A stretch of DNA of 64,000 nt from positions 1,798,001-1,862,000 of the forward strand of contig CP045205.1 in NCBI GenBank assembly GCA_009363175.1, in the 5' to 3' direction. The notes beneath the pieces were generated by a model. That model made no database searches, was not told the DNA's origin, and saw only the letters and a list, made by a program, of their open reading frames with translations. The first letter of the stretch is position 1. Every line of letters starts with the position of its first letter. Of this stretch, positions 44,138 through 53,621 are shown piece by piece. Position numbers and translations under genes: made by a program. The DNA is from Citrobacter telavivensis. GTDB lineage: Bacteria; Pseudomonadota; Gammaproteobacteria; Enterobacterales; Enterobacteriaceae.

Positions 44138-44599
44138 TTGGGTGTTTTTTCTATTCATAAGGAATTTCTTATAGAAGCCTCTGATAATTCTGCTTCCGGT
44201 GTGAAGGTCTGGATTCTTACCGCTATGGTCGTTCTTCTCATGGCCATTGTTTCATTCTTGACGGTTCGTTTGATTAACACCGTCGATGAGACTGAGGCGG
44301 CCGTTCAGGCCTCAAAAGAAGTACAGGCGTCCCAAGGTGAAGTAATAAAAGGTCTTCAGCGCGACCGAGACAACACCGATAAGGAAATCGAAAGGTTGCG
44401 AAACCAAGTAGATCGTCTGAAAGATGATAACGCTGCATTAAAGGCGAAGGTGGGTATACCTCTAACGCTGAACAGTGAGCCACCTTCGGGTGGCTTTTTC
44501 ATTTCTAAGGGCTGCGCATTTGCGTGGCCTTTTTCATTTCAGGCTCATGGGTATCACTCACTGCGTGCTTTGTTGATAAATTCAGCCCGTGAAGCCTGA
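44138..44599 (+). CDS. Membrane-anchored coiled-coil ORF, probably decayed
   Basis: Frame of 153 residues from a TTG at 44138 without a ribosome site. Protein-like sequence starts after AAGGAATTTCTT at an ATA (44171): a membrane helix (VWILTAMVVLLMAIVSFLTV), then a long heptad coiled coil (VQASKEVQASQGEVI ... DKEIERLRNQVDRLKDDNAAL). The last ~45 residues run through a terminator hairpin, which suggests that the true end was at the TGA at 44476-44478 in another frame. So the start (ATG to ATA) and the end both look altered. The topology resembles spanin-like or superinfection-exclusion proteins. Confidence 0.4.
   Translation: MGVFSIHKEFLIEASDNSASGVKVWILTAMVVLLMAIVSFLTVRLINTVDETEAAVQASKEVQASQGEVIKGLQRDRDNTDKEIERLRNQVDRLKDDNAALKAKVGIPLTLNSEPPSGGFFISKGCAFAWPFSFQAHGYHSLRALLINSAREA
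44479..44499 (+). terminator. Late-leader terminator (tR'-like)
   Basis: GCCACC-TTCG-GGTGGC followed by TTTTTC, a strong tetraloop terminator between the presumed late promoter and the holin. A second, imperfect GC stem with TTTTTCATTTC follows at ~44508-44539. Both would need Q-type antitermination for lysis-gene expression. Confidence 0.85.
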
Positions 44600-44641
44600 C
44601 CCTTTCAAACACAGCACCCGCTAACTATGCGAGGTGAGGCT

Positions 44642-44977
44642 ATGAAAATGAATGACAAAAACCCTGAATTCTGGGCTGCGGTTTTGACCGGACTCAAAAA
44701 TGCGTGGCCCCAGATTCTGGGGGCGTCAATGGCCGGACTCATTGCCTACGGTCGACTGATATACGACGGTGCCACCCGTAAGAATAAATGGCTCGAGGGC
44801 GTCCTTTGTGGCGCTCTTTCTTTATGTATCACCAGTGCACTTGATGTTGTCGGGCTTCCGGTATCGATATCACCCTTTGTTGGTGGCGTGATTGGATTCG
44901 TCGGGGTGGACAAGTTGCGCGAGATCGCTATCAGCGCACTTAAAAAAAAGGCAGGAGTGAACGATGACAACCAGTAA
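44642..44977 (+). CDS. Holin, lambda S family, with dual start
   Basis: 111 residues. Three membrane segments (~residues 14-35, 52-72, 77-97) and the family C-terminus KKKAGVNDDNQ, close to that of lambda S. It begins Met-Lys-Met like lambda S, where starts at Met1 and Met3 give antiholin and holin; the two ATGs here are at 44642 and 44648. It forms inner-membrane holes that release the endolysin at a set time. Overlaps the endolysin gene by 14 bases. Confidence 0.88.
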   Translation: MKMNDKNPEFWAAVLTGLKNAWPQILGASMAGLIAYGRLIYDGATRKNKWLEGVLCGALSLCITSALDVVGLPVSISPFVGGVIGFVGVDKLREIAISALKKKAGVNDDNQ

Positions 44978-45389
44978 TGTTTCCCGCGGTATCCGCAACA
45001 ACAATCCCGGCAATATCCGCTGGGGTGACGAATGGCAGGGTCTGGTACCCAAAGCACAGCGTACAGATAAATCATTTTGCCAGTTCACCACGTCTGAGTA
45101 TGGTGTCCGGGCGATGATCATCATCCTGCGCAATTACCAGCGTAAGCACGGGCTGAACACGGTAAGCGGCATTATTAAACGCTGGGCACCGCCGAATGAG
45201 AACAACACACAGTCGTATATCAATAGCGTGGCTCAGGCGACGGGCGTTTCCCCCGACCAGCGCATCGATACCAGCGACAGTCGTTTCATGATGAAGTTGT
45301 TGCAGGCCATCATTAAGCACGAGAACGGCAGTCAGCCTTACGGCTTCGATACGTTTGTTCGCGCAGTCGAACTGGCGTCCAGTAAATAA
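44964..45389 (+). CDS. Endolysin (peptidoglycan hydrolase)
   Basis: 141 residues. The opening SRGIRNNNPGNIRWGDEWQGL and the later GVRAMIIILRNYQRK ... IIKRWAPPNENNTQSYINSVA pattern are those of a phage family annotated as structural/lysozyme-like muralytic proteins. Its place directly after the holin marks it as the cassette's endolysin. No signal peptide, so export depends on the holin. AGGAG precedes the ATG. I cannot tell the bond specificity from the sequence. Confidence 0.8.
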   Translation: MTTSNVSRGIRNNNPGNIRWGDEWQGLVPKAQRTDKSFCQFTTSEYGVRAMIIILRNYQRKHGLNTVSGIIKRWAPPNENNTQSYINSVAQATGVSPDQRIDTSDSRFMMKLLQAIIKHENGSQPYGFDTFVRAVELASSK

Positions 45390-45453
45390 AGAGATGGACC
45401 GCGTGAGAATTGCCTGCTATTCTTCTGGTACTTTAGCTTTGAGGTATTCAGGG

Positions 45454-46335
45454 ATGCTTAGAAAAACGACGATTAATATACATACTGATGATGTGAATCT
45501 CTACCAAGGGGACTGCCTCAGTATGTTGTCAATGATGGAAGACTCATCAGTCGACCTGATTGTTACATCGCCGCCGTATGCAGACCAGAGAAAGGGAACC
45601 TATGGTGGCATTTCTCCTGACCAGTATGTTGATTGGTTTTCACCTATAGCTGAGCAACTGCTACGGGTTCTTAAGCCCTCAGGATCCTTTGTTCTTAACA
45701 TTAAAGAAAAAGCCGTGAATGGCGAAAGACATACATATGTTTTAGAACTTATTCTTAAAATGCGAGAGCTTGGCTGGTTGTGGACAGAAGAATACATCTG
45801 GCACAAAAAGAATTCATTCCCTGGAAAGTGGCCAAACCGGTTCAGAGATTCATGGGAACGCTGTCTTCATTTCACCAAAAGTAAAAAATTCTCGATGTAT
45901 CAGGAAGCTGTAATGGTGCCTATGGGAGACTGGAAAAATGAACGACTAAAAAAACTGAGCGCCAGAGATGTAACCCGCGATGAATCTCGTGTTGGAAGCG
46001 GCTTCGGTAAAAACATATCTAACTGGAAAGGTAGAGATATGGCTTATCCAACAAACGTGCTCCATATGGCCACCGAATGTGGTAATAAAAGCCATAGCGC
46101 GGCATTCCCTGAGTCTCTTCCCGAGTGGTTTATCCGTTTATTCACTGCTGAAGGGGATGTTGTTTTGGATCCGTTTGCAGGTTCTGGGACAACTCTTCTG
46201 GTGGCGGAGCGTCTTGCAAGAAAGACAGTGGGTTTTGAATTGCTGGAAGAACACTGCCTTGTTGCAAAAGAGAGACTAGGCCTGAAGAGAAAAAGATTAG
46301 GCGGAGTAATAAGTTATAGCAAAAAGGCTGAATAG
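45454..46335 (+). CDS. Beta-class N4-cytosine/N6-adenine DNA methyltransferase
   Basis: 293 residues from ATG 45454. The catalytic motif IV TSPPYADQRKG (~residues 40-50) comes before the SAM-binding motif I DPFAGSGTTLLVAERL (near the C-terminus), with the target-recognition region between: the beta-class order. TSPPY favours N4-cytosine, but N6-adenine cannot be excluded. Upstream in-frame starts at 45394 or 45402 are possible; none has a strong ribosome site. It is AT-richer than its neighbours and sits inside the lysis cassette, so it looks like a later insertion (moron). Probably guards phage DNA against restriction. Confidence 0.85.
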   Translation: MLRKTTINIHTDDVNLYQGDCLSMLSMMEDSSVDLIVTSPPYADQRKGTYGGISPDQYVDWFSPIAEQLLRVLKPSGSFVLNIKEKAVNGERHTYVLELILKMRELGWLWTEEYIWHKKNSFPGKWPNRFRDSWERCLHFTKSKKFSMYQEAVMVPMGDWKNERLKKLSARDVTRDESRVGSGFGKNISNWKGRDMAYPTNVLHMATECGNKSHSAAFPESLPEWFIRLFTAEGDVVLDPFAGSGTTLLVAERLARKTVGFELLEEHCLVAKERLGLKRKRLGGVISYSKKAE

Positions 46336-46387
46336 GCTTCTGGTTTGTGGTAGTTTCCTTCTTGGTTAACCAAAGAAGGAAAAAATA

Positions 46388-46669
46388 ATGTCAGGAACAT
46401 GCATCATTGACGGATGTGGTAGACATGCAGATAAAATTATCGGTGTTCGTCTGAGACGTGAGCTGGATAATTTATCTGCAATTTGGGCCCACAATACCAA
46501 TGCTTATTTGTGCGACGAGCATGCAGCGATGGGATTTGATGTTGAAGTAACCTTCACGCCAAGGGACGACAAGACAATCCGAACATCCGTTAGTGATGGT
46601 CGCGGTAGTCCTGTTGTTCGCTTGAGGGAAATCACAAAGCCTGTAAACCCAGGTGGAGTGGAAGACTAA
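46388..46669 (+). CDS. Cys/His-rich small protein next to the methyltransferase
   Basis: 93 residues. CIIDGCGRHADK (residues 5-16) and LCDEHA (~residues 41-46) give Cys-x4-Cys-x2-His and Cys-x2-His, a likely zinc site. The C-terminal half is beta-rich and charged. AAGGAAAAA lies before the ATG. It is followed by its own terminator, so with the methyltransferase it forms a two-gene inserted unit. I do not recognise the family. Confidence 0.65.
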   Translation: MSGTCIIDGCGRHADKIIGVRLRRELDNLSAIWAHNTNAYLCDEHAAMGFDVEVTFTPRDDKTIRTSVSDGRGSPVVRLREITKPVNPGGVED

Positions 46670-46689
46670 AATGGTATCTTAGTAATGCT

Positions 46690-46716
46690 AACCGCCCTTG
46701 TGGCGGTTTTTTTACG
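46690..46716 (+). terminator. Terminator after the inserted two-gene unit
   Basis: ACCGCC-CTTGT-GGCGGT followed by seven Ts, 20 bases after the stop. Confidence 0.88.
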
Positions 46717-46742
46717 TCCATATAAAGCGCGGACTGATAGTT

Positions 46743-47285
46743 ATGATGCTTACATTGACGGGAAAATACTGGAAGCCACTGGCGGTGATGACCATGGTTA
46801 TCGTTGTCGCCGTGTTGTGTATCCTGCTGGCAAATAGCCGTTCTGATGTCGCTCTACTTCAGAGTGATAACGATGTGCTTCGCAATGACAACTCGCTGCA
46901 GGGACAGGTTATTGCCACTCAGGCACTCAACTTCAACCGCTTCAATCAGGTGGCTGAGAATTCCAGTCGCCTTAATTCGTTGATCGATGCAGGTACCGAA
47001 AAAACTGTCATCGAATACCGGGAGATTCTTCGACGTGAAAAAACCTGTGATCTGCCTGTTCCTGCTGATGTCGCTGGTGGGCTGCTCAGCTACGCGAACA
47101 GTTTACGTGCCAGCGCAATGCAAGCCGATTCCGGGAACGCTGACGCAGCCAGTGATAGCGCCACTTCCACCGGCACGCTGACGTATTGCCAGGCTGTTCT
47201 CTGGATTAAGCCGTTGCTGGCCGCTATTGAAAAAGCGAATAACCAACTGGCTGGCATACGTCAAATCGAGCAGGACCGAAAATGA
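46743..47285 (+). CDS. Rz: Inner-membrane spanin Rz
   Basis: 180 residues. N-terminal signal anchor (~residues 9-29, WKPLAVMTMVIVVAVLCILL), then a long periplasmic helical/coiled-coil region. With the outer-membrane lipoprotein Rz1 it fuses the two membranes in the last step of lysis. It carries an embedded Rz1 frame, which is diagnostic. Start at the first of two adjacent ATGs (46743); the frame from 46698 overlaps the terminator. Separated from the endolysin by the methyltransferase insertion. Confidence 0.82.
   Translation: MMLTLTGKYWKPLAVMTMVIVVAVLCILLANSRSDVALLQSDNDVLRNDNSLQGQVIATQALNFNRFNQVAENSSRLNSLIDAGTEKTVIEYREILRREKTCDLPVPADVAGGLLSYANSLRASAMQADSGNADAASDSATSTGTLTYCQAVLWIKPLLAAIEKANNQLAGIRQIEQDRK
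47035..47181 (+). CDS. Rz1: Outer-membrane spanin lipoprotein Rz1
   Basis: 48 residues, wholly inside Rz in the +1 frame. GTG start at 47035, signal sequence MKKPVICLFLLMSLVGC with lipobox LVGC, then a short Pro-rich mature part (VPAQCKPIPGTLTQPVIAPLPP), all typical of Rz1. An in-frame start at 46987 is less likely because it would put a hydrophilic stretch before the signal. Confidence 0.85.
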   Translation: MKKPVICLFLLMSLVGCSATRTVYVPAQCKPIPGTLTQPVIAPLPPAR

Positions 47286-47622
47286 GCCTTATCCCCTTGT
47301 GCGGATAAATTACTAAATATCCCCACGCGAGGATAAGACCATGAAGCATTAAGCGGATTGACCGCAGCCGATAGGCAATGCAGCAGTAGTGATGCTGCTC
47401 CGAGTCGCGTAATGGCGAGCCTGTGTAGTGATGGGTAAGGGTTCATAGATAACAATAAGCTCCGGGAAGGCAGCGCGATCGCCAAACGCGCACCGGTTAT
47501 CAGCGGCGATGATGCGACAGCAACTCAAGGGCATGAGCGTGGCCACTCCGGGAAGTGGCAAAGTATTACAGAAGCTCTTCGCTGAGGGGCTTCGATAATA
47601 ACAAACAGGCAGGTGATCAGAT
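47286..47622 (+). other. Non-coding gap between Rz and terminase
   Basis: 337 bases with no ORF of interest on either strand. It contains a short inverted repeat right after Rz (TTATCC...GGATAA) and many potential stems. Packaging (cos/pac) sites or a small RNA commonly lie just before the small terminase gene; I see no known cos sequence. Confidence 0.5.
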
Positions 47623-48363
47623 ATGGCAAAACCGGACTGGGGAGCACTGCAACACCAGTTCCTCGCCGAGCATGCTAAATCCGGTATCTCCCCTAAAGAC
47701 TGGTGTGAAGCGCAGGGACTGAATTACGCCAGCGCAAAGCGCTATATCAAAATTGCGAATGGTGGTGCGAATTCGCAAAAAAAAAGTGCGAATAAAACTG
47801 CGAATTCGCAGAAGGGAAAAATCAGTAAGCGTGGGGATTCTGAAACCGAAGACAAATGCAAAGGTAGCCCAAAACCCTCAAATTCTCCAGAAACGAAACC
47901 GATACGCGGTTCAAGGCGATCACCGCCAACAAATCCATTCAAGCCTGGTAATCAGCAAGCCCTCAAACATGGGGGGTATGGGCGCCGCATGCTTCTCTCT
48001 GATGCCATCACTGAGGATGCGCAGGCTCTCACTCTGGATGATGAGCTTTTCTGGCTTCGCGCTGCGAATCTGACGGCGGCGGAAAATATCGGTCGCTGGC
48101 AGGCAGAATTAGAGATTGCTGATGACGACAAGGTTAAAGATCTGCACTCGCTTATCTCGTCAGCTGAGAAAGCCATGCACCGAAACACGGCGCGCATTGA
48201 GTCCCTGGAATACACCAAGGGATCGATAGCAAAGCTTCATGTCGATGCTGCGTATAGAGAAGCCGCCACTGAAAAAGTGGAATTGGAAATTGACGTGATG
48301 AGAGACGGCGATAAAGACAACGCGATTGTCGTTCATAACTCGCTGCCAATACCGGGAAGATAA
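47623..48363 (+). CDS. Terminase small subunit
   Basis: 246 residues. An N-terminal HTH (ISPKDWCEAQGLNYASAKRYIK, ~residues 21-42) recognises the packaging site, followed by a long basic Ser/Lys/Asn-rich linker with two GGANSQKK / KTANSQKG repeats. The helical C-terminal part ends in EKVELEIDVMRDG. The ATG follows AGGTGATC. Next to the large subunit with a one-base gap. Confidence 0.82.
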   Translation: MAKPDWGALQHQFLAEHAKSGISPKDWCEAQGLNYASAKRYIKIANGGANSQKKSANKTANSQKGKISKRGDSETEDKCKGSPKPSNSPETKPIRGSRRSPPTNPFKPGNQQALKHGGYGRRMLLSDAITEDAQALTLDDELFWLRAANLTAAENIGRWQAELEIADDDKVKDLHSLISSAEKAMHRNTARIESLEYTKGSIAKLHVDAAYREAATEKVELEIDVMRDGDKDNAIVVHNSLPIPGR

Positions 48364-48364
48364 T

Positions 48365-49696
48365 ATGGCTGACATTTACCTTCCCACTCTTCACGATGGG
48401 CAGTTAATGGTCTGGTCCGATTCTTGGGATCACCAGTTAAACGCTGTTCGATGTGGCCGACGCTGGGGTAAAACCTTCATGCTCTCCAGCGCAGCGGTGA
48501 CTTACGCTACAACGAAGTTTAAGCGGCCTGGCATGGATATTGAGCTCGGCGGCAGGGTGGGGATTTTTACCGCTGAATACCGTCAGTATCAGGAAATTTA
48601 CGACAAGCTGGAAGAAGTCCTGCTGCCGTTAAAAAAGAGTTTCAGCCGTCAGGAAAAACGCCTGATGCTGAAGAACGGCGGGAAGATAGACTTCTGGGTA
48701 ACAAACGATAACAAGCTGGCTGGTCGTGGTCGTGAATACGAAATAATCCTGATAGATGAGGCAGCGTTCACCAAATCACCGGAAATGCTGAAGGAGATCT
48801 GGCCGAAGTCGATAAAGCCAACGCTCCTTACGACGAAAGGTCGGGCTTACGTATTTTCTACCCCTGATGGGGTGGATGAAGAAAACTTTTTCTACGCAAT
48901 TTGCCACAACAAAAATCTGGGATTTTTTGAGCATCACGCTCCGACATCCTCAAACCCGTTCGTGCCTCCTGAGGAACTGGAGAAAGAAAGGGAAAATAAC
49001 GATCCAAGGGTGTTTCGTCAGGAGTTTCTGGCAGAGTTCGTCGACTGGTCAGCGGCATCCCTTTTCGATGTGCGCAAATGGTTCGAAGGTGAGAATCAGG
49101 ATCAGCCCGTCGAATTCCCTGAAATGTGCGAAGCCGTTTTCGCTGTTCTGGATACTGCAGTCAAAGGTGGTTCTGAGCATGATGGCACCGCGGTGGTGTA
49201 CTACGCCGTCGATACCAGGCCAGGGCGGCAGCGCCTGACCATTCTCGACTGGGATGTTGTTCAAATTGACGGGGCTCTGCTTGAAACGTGGATCCCGTCA
49301 GTGTTCGAAAGACTCAATGAGTTATCCAGCCAGTGCGTGGCCGTAAATGGCAGCCTTGGTGTGTTCATTGAAGATGCCAGCATGGGCAGCATCCTTCTGC
49401 AAAAAGGGGAGAGCCTGGGCTGGCCAGTAAACAAAATTGAATCTTCGCTGACCAGCAAAGGAAAGGACGAACGCGCAATTATGGCTTCTAGTTACCATTA
49501 CCGAGGCCTGGCGAAAATTTCCCGTTACGCCTACGAAAAAACAGCAGTTTTTAAAGGCGAAACAGCTAACCATCTGCATAAGCAGGTTTCCCGATTTCAC
49601 CTTGCCGACAAGAACGCGCATAAACGCGCCGATGACTTGCTCGATGATTATACCTACGGGCTGATCATTGCATTCGGTAGCGGCGACGCAATCTGA
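48365..49696 (+). CDS. Terminase large subunit
   Basis: 443 residues. DNA-packaging motor: ATPase Walker A RCGRRWGKT (~residues 31-39), Walker B IILIDEAAF (~residues 126-134), and a RNase-H-like nuclease with acidic residues in AVLDTAVKGGSEHDGTA and ADDLLDDYTYG. The start at 48365 (MADIYLPTL) comes right after the small-subunit stop; the frame from 48326 overlaps it. Confidence 0.93.
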   Translation: MADIYLPTLHDGQLMVWSDSWDHQLNAVRCGRRWGKTFMLSSAAVTYATTKFKRPGMDIELGGRVGIFTAEYRQYQEIYDKLEEVLLPLKKSFSRQEKRLMLKNGGKIDFWVTNDNKLAGRGREYEIILIDEAAFTKSPEMLKEIWPKSIKPTLLTTKGRAYVFSTPDGVDEENFFYAICHNKNLGFFEHHAPTSSNPFVPPEELEKERENNDPRVFRQEFLAEFVDWSAASLFDVRKWFEGENQDQPVEFPEMCEAVFAVLDTAVKGGSEHDGTAVVYYAVDTRPGRQRLTILDWDVVQIDGALLETWIPSVFERLNELSSQCVAVNGSLGVFIEDASMGSILLQKGESLGWPVNKIESSLTSKGKDERAIMASSYHYRGLAKISRYAYEKTAVFKGETANHLHKQVSRFHLADKNAHKRADDLLDDYTYGLIIAFGSGDAI

Positions 49697-49707
49697 CGAG
49701 AAAACCA

Positions 49708-51129
49708 ATGAACGAAGATGATTTCGAAATCGGCAGCAGCTCTCACTCAGAGTTGATGGCATTGCTGGACAGCGACGACATCCAGCCCGGGGCAACGGCT
49801 GGCTATCAGACCTGCAAAACGGTTTACCTCTACCACCCACTGGGCGGCAAGATGGTTGATCGCCCAATTAAAATGGCGATGAATGAGCCGCGCACTATAC
49901 ATGTTGCTCAGTCGTACGGACTTGAGCAACGCCTGCGTGACGCATTCGAGCGCGAATGGAAAGCAATGGGCGCTAACCAGCACATTGCTAACGCCGCTCG
50001 CATTGCCAGAATTTACGGCGTATCAGCGATCGCAATGCTGGTGGATAACCAAGAACCAAATGAGTCGCTGGATTACCGCACGCTGTACAAGCATAACGTC
50101 AGCTTTAACATTCTCGACCCTCTTAACACCGCGGGTAGTATCGTGCTGAACCAGGACCCCAATGCTCATGACTTCCAGAAAGTCGACGGCATCCGGGTGG
50201 CAGGAAAGCCGTATCATAAATCGCGCTGTGTCGTCGTACAGAACGAGGATCCGATTTATCTCGCGTACAACCCTGCTGCGTTCGGCTTTACTGGGCGCAG
50301 CGTATACCAGCGCGCGCTCTATCCGTTGAAGTCTTTCATCCAGACCATGCGTACTGACGATATGGTTGCGGTGAAAGGCGGTCTTCTGGTGACGAAAATC
50401 AAGGGGCCAAGCTCCGTTGTCAACAACATGATGCAGAAGCTCAGCGGCATCAAGCGAATGATGTTGAAGCGCGGGAAGACGGGAGAGGTTCTTCAGATCG
50501 GCGATAATGACAATATCGAGTCAATCGACCTAAGCAACCTGGAAAAGCCGCTCGACTCAGCGCGTAAGCATATCCTGGAGAACGTGGCCGCCGCCGCTGA
50601 CATGCCGGCTATCATCCTCAACTCTGAAACGTTCGCTCAAGGCTTCGGTGAAGGCACAGAAGATGCCCGCGCCGTCGCGGTGTACATCGACAATATCCGT
50701 GAATGGCTTGACCCGCTTTATGCTTTCTTCATTCGCGTGTGCCAGTACCGCGCCTGGAGCATTGAGTTCTTCCAGTCGCTGCGCGCCGATTTTCCGGATC
50801 TGAAAAACACCTACAGCGTGTATTTCGCAAGCTGGATAAACAACTTCGAATATCGATGGCCGTCCTCTCTGAAAGAGCCGGAAAGCGAGAAGGTGAAGGT
50901 TGACGAAACACGCTTCAAGGCGATCGTCAGCATGCTGGAAGTGGTGCTGCCGCAGCTCACAGCAGACCCGGAGAACCGCGCGACACTTATCGAGTGGGCG
51001 TGTGAAAACGCCAACGCCAACGAGAACCTCTTCCCTCAGCGGCTTAATCTTGATTACGACTCGCTGAAAGACAACCCTCCGCCGGAGCCGACAAAAGCTG
51101 AAGAACCTGGCGACGGGATGTTGCTATGA
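49708..51129 (+). CDS. Portal protein (DUF1073 family)
   Basis: 473 residues with the DUF1073 layout: AARIARIYGVSAIAMLVDNQEP, a wing domain, and the long helical NVAAAADMPAIILNSETFAQGFGEGTEDARAV segment. The portal forms the dodecameric gate at one capsid vertex. Some databases now label this family anti-CBASS Acb1-like; the position straight after terminase makes the portal role the sound one. Overlaps the next gene by 4 bases. Confidence 0.88.
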   Translation: MNEDDFEIGSSSHSELMALLDSDDIQPGATAGYQTCKTVYLYHPLGGKMVDRPIKMAMNEPRTIHVAQSYGLEQRLRDAFEREWKAMGANQHIANAARIARIYGVSAIAMLVDNQEPNESLDYRTLYKHNVSFNILDPLNTAGSIVLNQDPNAHDFQKVDGIRVAGKPYHKSRCVVVQNEDPIYLAYNPAAFGFTGRSVYQRALYPLKSFIQTMRTDDMVAVKGGLLVTKIKGPSSVVNNMMQKLSGIKRMMLKRGKTGEVLQIGDNDNIESIDLSNLEKPLDSARKHILENVAAAADMPAIILNSETFAQGFGEGTEDARAVAVYIDNIREWLDPLYAFFIRVCQYRAWSIEFFQSLRADFPDLKNTYSVYFASWINNFEYRWPSSLKEPESEKVKVDETRFKAIVSMLEVVLPQLTADPENRATLIEWACENANANENLFPQRLNLDYDSLKDNPPPEPTKAEEPGDGMLL

Positions 51130-51947
51130 ACAATTTCACCAGAACAGTGAGAGAAGCGGTGAAGTTCTTTCTCCGCAACGGCTACACGTCTCGGGAGGAA
51201 CTGGAACGCTGGCAGAGCATTATCAGGCAGGCGGCTGAGAGCGAAACAGCCGATGATTACTCTGCAATGGTTTCCAGAAACCTAACTCATGCATATGACC
51301 TACAGATCGGGCGTGCCGCTGCGCTAAAGCGTCATCCAGGTATTTCCCGCTTTACCATCAATTATTTGGAGCCGAAGCTACGGACGGAGCTCGACAGGCG
51401 AATACTGGCCAGCGCTGACCTGATAAAGATCAACCGCAAAAAAGCCATCGACACCACATTATCGCGGTTTAGCGGCTGGGCCAGCAGTATTCCTTCGGCA
51501 GATACGATTGCTTTGACTGGCATTCAGGGAACGATGAGGGAAACAGCGGCGCATATCCAGAAAACTGCTGAACAAATGGACTATGAAGCGCGGCGGGTGA
51601 TGATAGACCAGAACCGCAAGCTGATAGCCAATATCGACAACGTGATTGCGACCAGTAATAACGCGATTGCAGCGATTTGGCACAGCCACTGGCGCCGACC
51701 GGGTTACAACTATCGCGAAGACCACAAAGAACGTGACCAGCTTTATTACCTAATTCGCGGTAACTGGGCACAAAAAAACGGGTACGTCAAAGTCGGCCCT
51801 GCCGGGTATCTCGACGGGATTACCCAGCCGGGTGAAGAGGTCTTCTGCGATTGCTATGTGACCTACATCTACAACCTCCGCAGTATTCCTGAATATATGC
51901 TTACCCAGAAGGGGCGCAAATTCATGGAGTCAATGAAAGCAGCATAG
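51126..51947 (+). CDS. Head morphogenesis protein (SPP1 gp7/Mu F type)
   Basis: 273 residues. The C-terminal part (IWHSHWRRPGYNYREDHKERDQLYYLIRG ... PGEEVFCDCYVTYIYNL) carries the conserved D/H/C pattern of minor head proteins that bind the portal and enter the procapsid. The N-terminal two thirds are helical. Translation is coupled to the portal stop (ATGA). Confidence 0.85.
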   Translation: MNNFTRTVREAVKFFLRNGYTSREELERWQSIIRQAAESETADDYSAMVSRNLTHAYDLQIGRAAALKRHPGISRFTINYLEPKLRTELDRRILASADLIKINRKKAIDTTLSRFSGWASSIPSADTIALTGIQGTMRETAAHIQKTAEQMDYEARRVMIDQNRKLIANIDNVIATSNNAIAAIWHSHWRRPGYNYREDHKERDQLYYLIRGNWAQKNGYVKVGPAGYLDGITQPGEEVFCDCYVTYIYNLRSIPEYMLTQKGRKFMESMKAA

Positions 51948-51959
51948 GAGCATTAAAAC

Positions 51960-53606
<1,647 letters not shown>

Positions 53607-53621
53607 CGGGAGCGCTGAAGC

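Noticed and set aside
38876..46335. Complete restriction-modification system formed by the two methyltransferases
   Set aside because: No restriction nuclease is adjacent to either gene; NinG is a recombination nuclease. Orphan phage methylases are the simpler reading.
49708..51129. Anti-CBASS (Acb1-like) function for the DUF1073 protein
   Set aside because: The label comes from family naming; length, portal-like layout and place after terminase indicate the portal protein.
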